Virus record (IMG/VR): IMGVR_UViG_3300048837_000915
Location: 1 to 40,255 of that record
Reading direction: 5' to 3' (one strand)
Source: a virus
DNA length: 40,255 nucleotides
Below the pieces are notes generated by a model that had not been told where the DNA came from, made no database searches, and saw only the letters and a list, made by a program, of their open reading frames with translations. Below are positions 39,029 through 40,255 of the stretch, piece after piece (positions within the stretch are counted from its first letter, which is position 1; each line of letters opens with the position of its first letter). The translations under genes and the position numbers were made by a program.

Positions 39029-39679
39029 ATGAACGTCCAGGCCCGCAATGCCCGCACCCACCTGATCCGCCTGATCCACGTCGCGCGCCGCGACCTCGAC
39101 ATGGCCGACGACACGTATCGCGCCATCGTCGGCCAGCTCGCCGCCGGCAAGGCCAGCTCCGCCGACTGCACCGTCCCCGAGCTCGAGCGCATCGTCGCCC
39201 ACCTAAAGCAAGCCGGCTTCAAGGTCCGCAAGCCCAAGGCCGCCCAGCCCGCCGAGCACCGCCCCCTGGCCACCGACCCCGAGTCCAAGAAGCTGCGCGC
39301 CGTCTGGCTGCTGCTCCACCAGATCGGCGCCACCCACAGCAACACCGAGGCCGCACTCGCCGCCTACGTCAAGCGCATGACCGGCGTCGACGACCTCCAC
39401 TTCGCCCGCCGCCCGTCCGACAAGTTCCGCGCCATCGAAGGCCTCAAGGCCTGGGCCGCCCGCGAACTACCCGCCGCCATCGCCGCCCGCATCGCCCGCC
39501 TGATCGCCGCCGGAATCATCCCAGCTGGGCTGGAGCCCATCCACATCCACCACGTCGTGGCCCCGACCCTCAACCCCCGCAGCTTCGACGCCCTGGTCTA
39601 TGCCTGGCAGTGGCTCGACGGCAAGGAGCGCAAGGGCGCCGAGGTCTTCGACATCCACCCGCCCGCGCGGGTCGCCTGA
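39029..39679 (+). CDS. gemA: GemA-like protein (Mu gp16, DUF1018)
   Basis: This 216-residue protein matches the GemA/DUF1018 pattern: IRLIHVARRDLDMADDTYRAI, then KKLRAVWLLLHQIG, then RMTGVDDLHFAR and SFDALVYAWQWLDGKER. Mu GemA modulates host gene expression and DNA supercoiling. It comes just before Mor, as in Mu, where gemA and mor are adjacent. Confidence 0.9.
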   Translation: MNVQARNARTHLIRLIHVARRDLDMADDTYRAIVGQLAAGKASSADCTVPELERIVAHLKQAGFKVRKPKAAQPAEHRPLATDPESKKLRAVWLLLHQIGATHSNTEAALAAYVKRMTGVDDLHFARRPSDKFRAIEGLKAWAARELPAAIAARIARLIAAGIIPAGLEPIHIHHVVAPTLNPRSFDALVYAWQWLDGKERKGAEVFDIHPPARVA

Positions 39680-39687
39680 GGCCGGCC

Positions 39688-40035
39688 ATGTCCCTCCAAC
39701 TCGACGACGACTATCCCGAGATCCTGGCGGCCGCGGCCAACGCGGCCTATGCCTGGCTCACAGAGCACCTGCAGCTCGAGCACCAGCCCGCCGCCGAGGC
39801 CGCTTTCGCCATCGCCGAGGCCATCCGCAACGATGTCGGCGGCGCCTACGAGTACATCCCCAAGGGCCAGACCTGGCTGCTCTCCCGCCGCGATCGCGAG
39901 ATCTACGGCAAGTTCCGCGGCGACAACTACCGCCAACTCGCCCGCGAGTACCACCTCTCCGAAATGCGCATCCGTCAGATCGTCGAGCGCTGCCGCTCCG
40001 AAGACATTCGCGCGCGCCAGTCCACCCTGCTCTGA
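39688..40035 (+). CDS. mor: Mor/C-type transcriptional activator
   Basis: This 115-residue protein is the last gene of the plus-strand operon. The motif VGGAYEYIPKGQTWLLSRRDREIYGKFRG, cut here into shorter recognisable parts (YIPKGQTWLLSRRD, IYGKFRGDNY), followed by the helix-turn-helix QLAREYHLSEMRIRQIVERC, identifies the Mor family. Mu has separate Mor and C; only one is seen here, so it probably activates the late promoters directly. Confidence 0.93.
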   Translation: MSLQLDDDYPEILAAAANAAYAWLTEHLQLEHQPAAEAAFAIAEAIRNDVGGAYEYIPKGQTWLLSRRDREIYGKFRGDNYRQLAREYHLSEMRIRQIVERCRSEDIRARQSTLL

Positions 40036-40040
40036 GCAAC

Positions 40041-40060
40041 AAAAAAGGGCCGTCCGGCCC
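40041..40060 (-). terminator. Intrinsic terminator facing into the prophage
   Basis: On the minus strand the palindrome GGGCC-GGAC-GGCCC is followed by six T residues, the form of an intrinsic terminator. On the plus strand the A-run lies before the hairpin, so it would not terminate the Mor operon efficiently. It would block host transcription entering from the right end, antisense to early genes. It starts five bases after the Mor stop. Confidence 0.7.
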
Positions 40061-40180
40061 CTGATCCACATTTGCGCCACGTGCAACTCATTTGCTGCCG
40101 GCGTCCCGTTTCCTCCCCCTCCGTCCCACCGCATCCCGCATTTTTCGATACGACAGGCCCCGACTTTTCCTGTCTCCCCT
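40061..40180. repeat. Right phage end with putative transposase-binding sites
   Basis: No gene is visible here. CATTTGCGC (40069-40077) and CATTTGCTG (40089-40097) repeat 20 bases apart, and GCAACTCATTTGC (40083-40095) reads, in reverse complement, as GCAAATGAGTTGC, akin to the left-end site. CATTTTTCG (40139-40147) reverse-complements to CGAAAAATG, close to CGAAAATTG at 23-31. The phage end should lie between about 40100 and 40185; the exact base was not fixed. Confidence 0.45.
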
Positions 40181-40255
40181 CAACCTTCTCCGCGCAACGA
40201 CCTGGGAGACCGCGATTACTTCCGCCAGCTGTCTGCCGCCCGCGATGACTTTCTG
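40181..40255 (+). CDS. Host gene fragment, Cache-type sensor domain
   Basis: The final frame reads PSPRNDLGDRDYFRQLSAAR before DDFL at the window edge. The pattern N-D-L-x-D-R-D-Y-F is characteristic of dCache/PAS-like extracellular sensor domains of chemoreceptors and diguanylate cyclases. It appears to be the interior of a chromosomal gene, interrupted by the prophage just to the left. It is partial; the rest lies beyond the window and, if so, the 5' part lies beyond the left end. Confidence 0.6.

Noticed and set aside
40041-40060. Terminator of the plus-strand Mor operon
   Set aside because: The run of A lies before the hairpin on the plus strand and no T-run follows, so the polarity fits the minus strand.
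6-40160. Target-site duplication beside TG/CA ends
   Set aside because: I compared the five bases before each left TG with the five after each right CA. The best pairs (GGCCG with GGCCC, GCTGA with GCTGT) match at only four of five bases, so no ends were called.
1-40255. tRNA, rRNA genes, insertion sequences, other transposons
   Set aside because: No cloverleaf with a TTC-loop pattern, no rRNA-like stretch, and no transposase other than the phage's own was seen.

Overview
This window is almost entirely one Mu-like transposable prophage of about 40 kb, from a high-GC Gram-negative host. A betaproteobacterium (Rhodocyclales or Burkholderiales) is the most likely host, inferred from base composition and the look of the proteins. 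The window holds a DDE transposase with its AAA+ target-selection ATPase, a Gam-like end protector, GemA, a Mor/C-type activator, and Mu-type head genes (gp25-gp30 equivalents). These are joined to a siphovirus tail: a 1054-residue tape measure and no contractile sheath. The tail therefore looks long and non-contractile, and the genome is a Mu-type transposition and head set with a B3-like tail.

The layout is divergent from a control region near 28.6 kb. To the left, on the minus strand, lie the CI-like repressor (28127-28579), a small lysogeny-linked group with two zinc-ribbon proteins (26833-28127), a two-gene module with its own promoter and operator (26177-26814), and then the late genes. 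The late genes run as lysis cassette (amidase, holin, Rz/Rz1), head and packaging (DUF2730, gp26, DUF3486, terminase, methyltransferase, portal, Lar-like protein, MuF), protease-capsid fusion, an accessory block (NodB-like spike and a tyrosine recombinase), connector, tail completion proteins, tail tube, tape measure and tail tip. They end at the left phage end near position 1-106. To the right, on the plus strand, runs the early/middle operon: Ner-like protein, winged-helix regulators, a DUF3102-like protein, transposase, MuB-like ATPase, Gam, several small proteins, HU, GemA and finally Mor. It ends about 100-150 bp from the right phage end. The last 60 bases encode a Cache-type sensor motif that is most likely a host gene interrupted by the prophage.

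How it works (inference from family knowledge): the repressor binds repeats over the early promoter. On induction the early operon makes transposase, ATPase and accessory DNA-binding proteins. Mor, encoded last, then activates late promoters. Three near-identical 53-bp sequences upstream of the amidase, the capsid segment and the tail segment are excellent candidates for those promoters, and match the positions of Mu Plys, PI and PP.

The points most worth a second look are: a complete lambda-type tyrosine recombinase inside the late operon of a replicative transposer; a small early membrane protein ending in a PEP-CTERM sorting signal; the conserved late-promoter sequences; the repressor-linked zinc-ribbon genes; a strongly acidic protein and XRE regulator with their own operator; an internal capsid start in the protease-capsid fusion; and a hairpin-rich intergenic segment upstream of HU. 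I saw no tRNA, rRNA, CRISPR array or insertion sequence.
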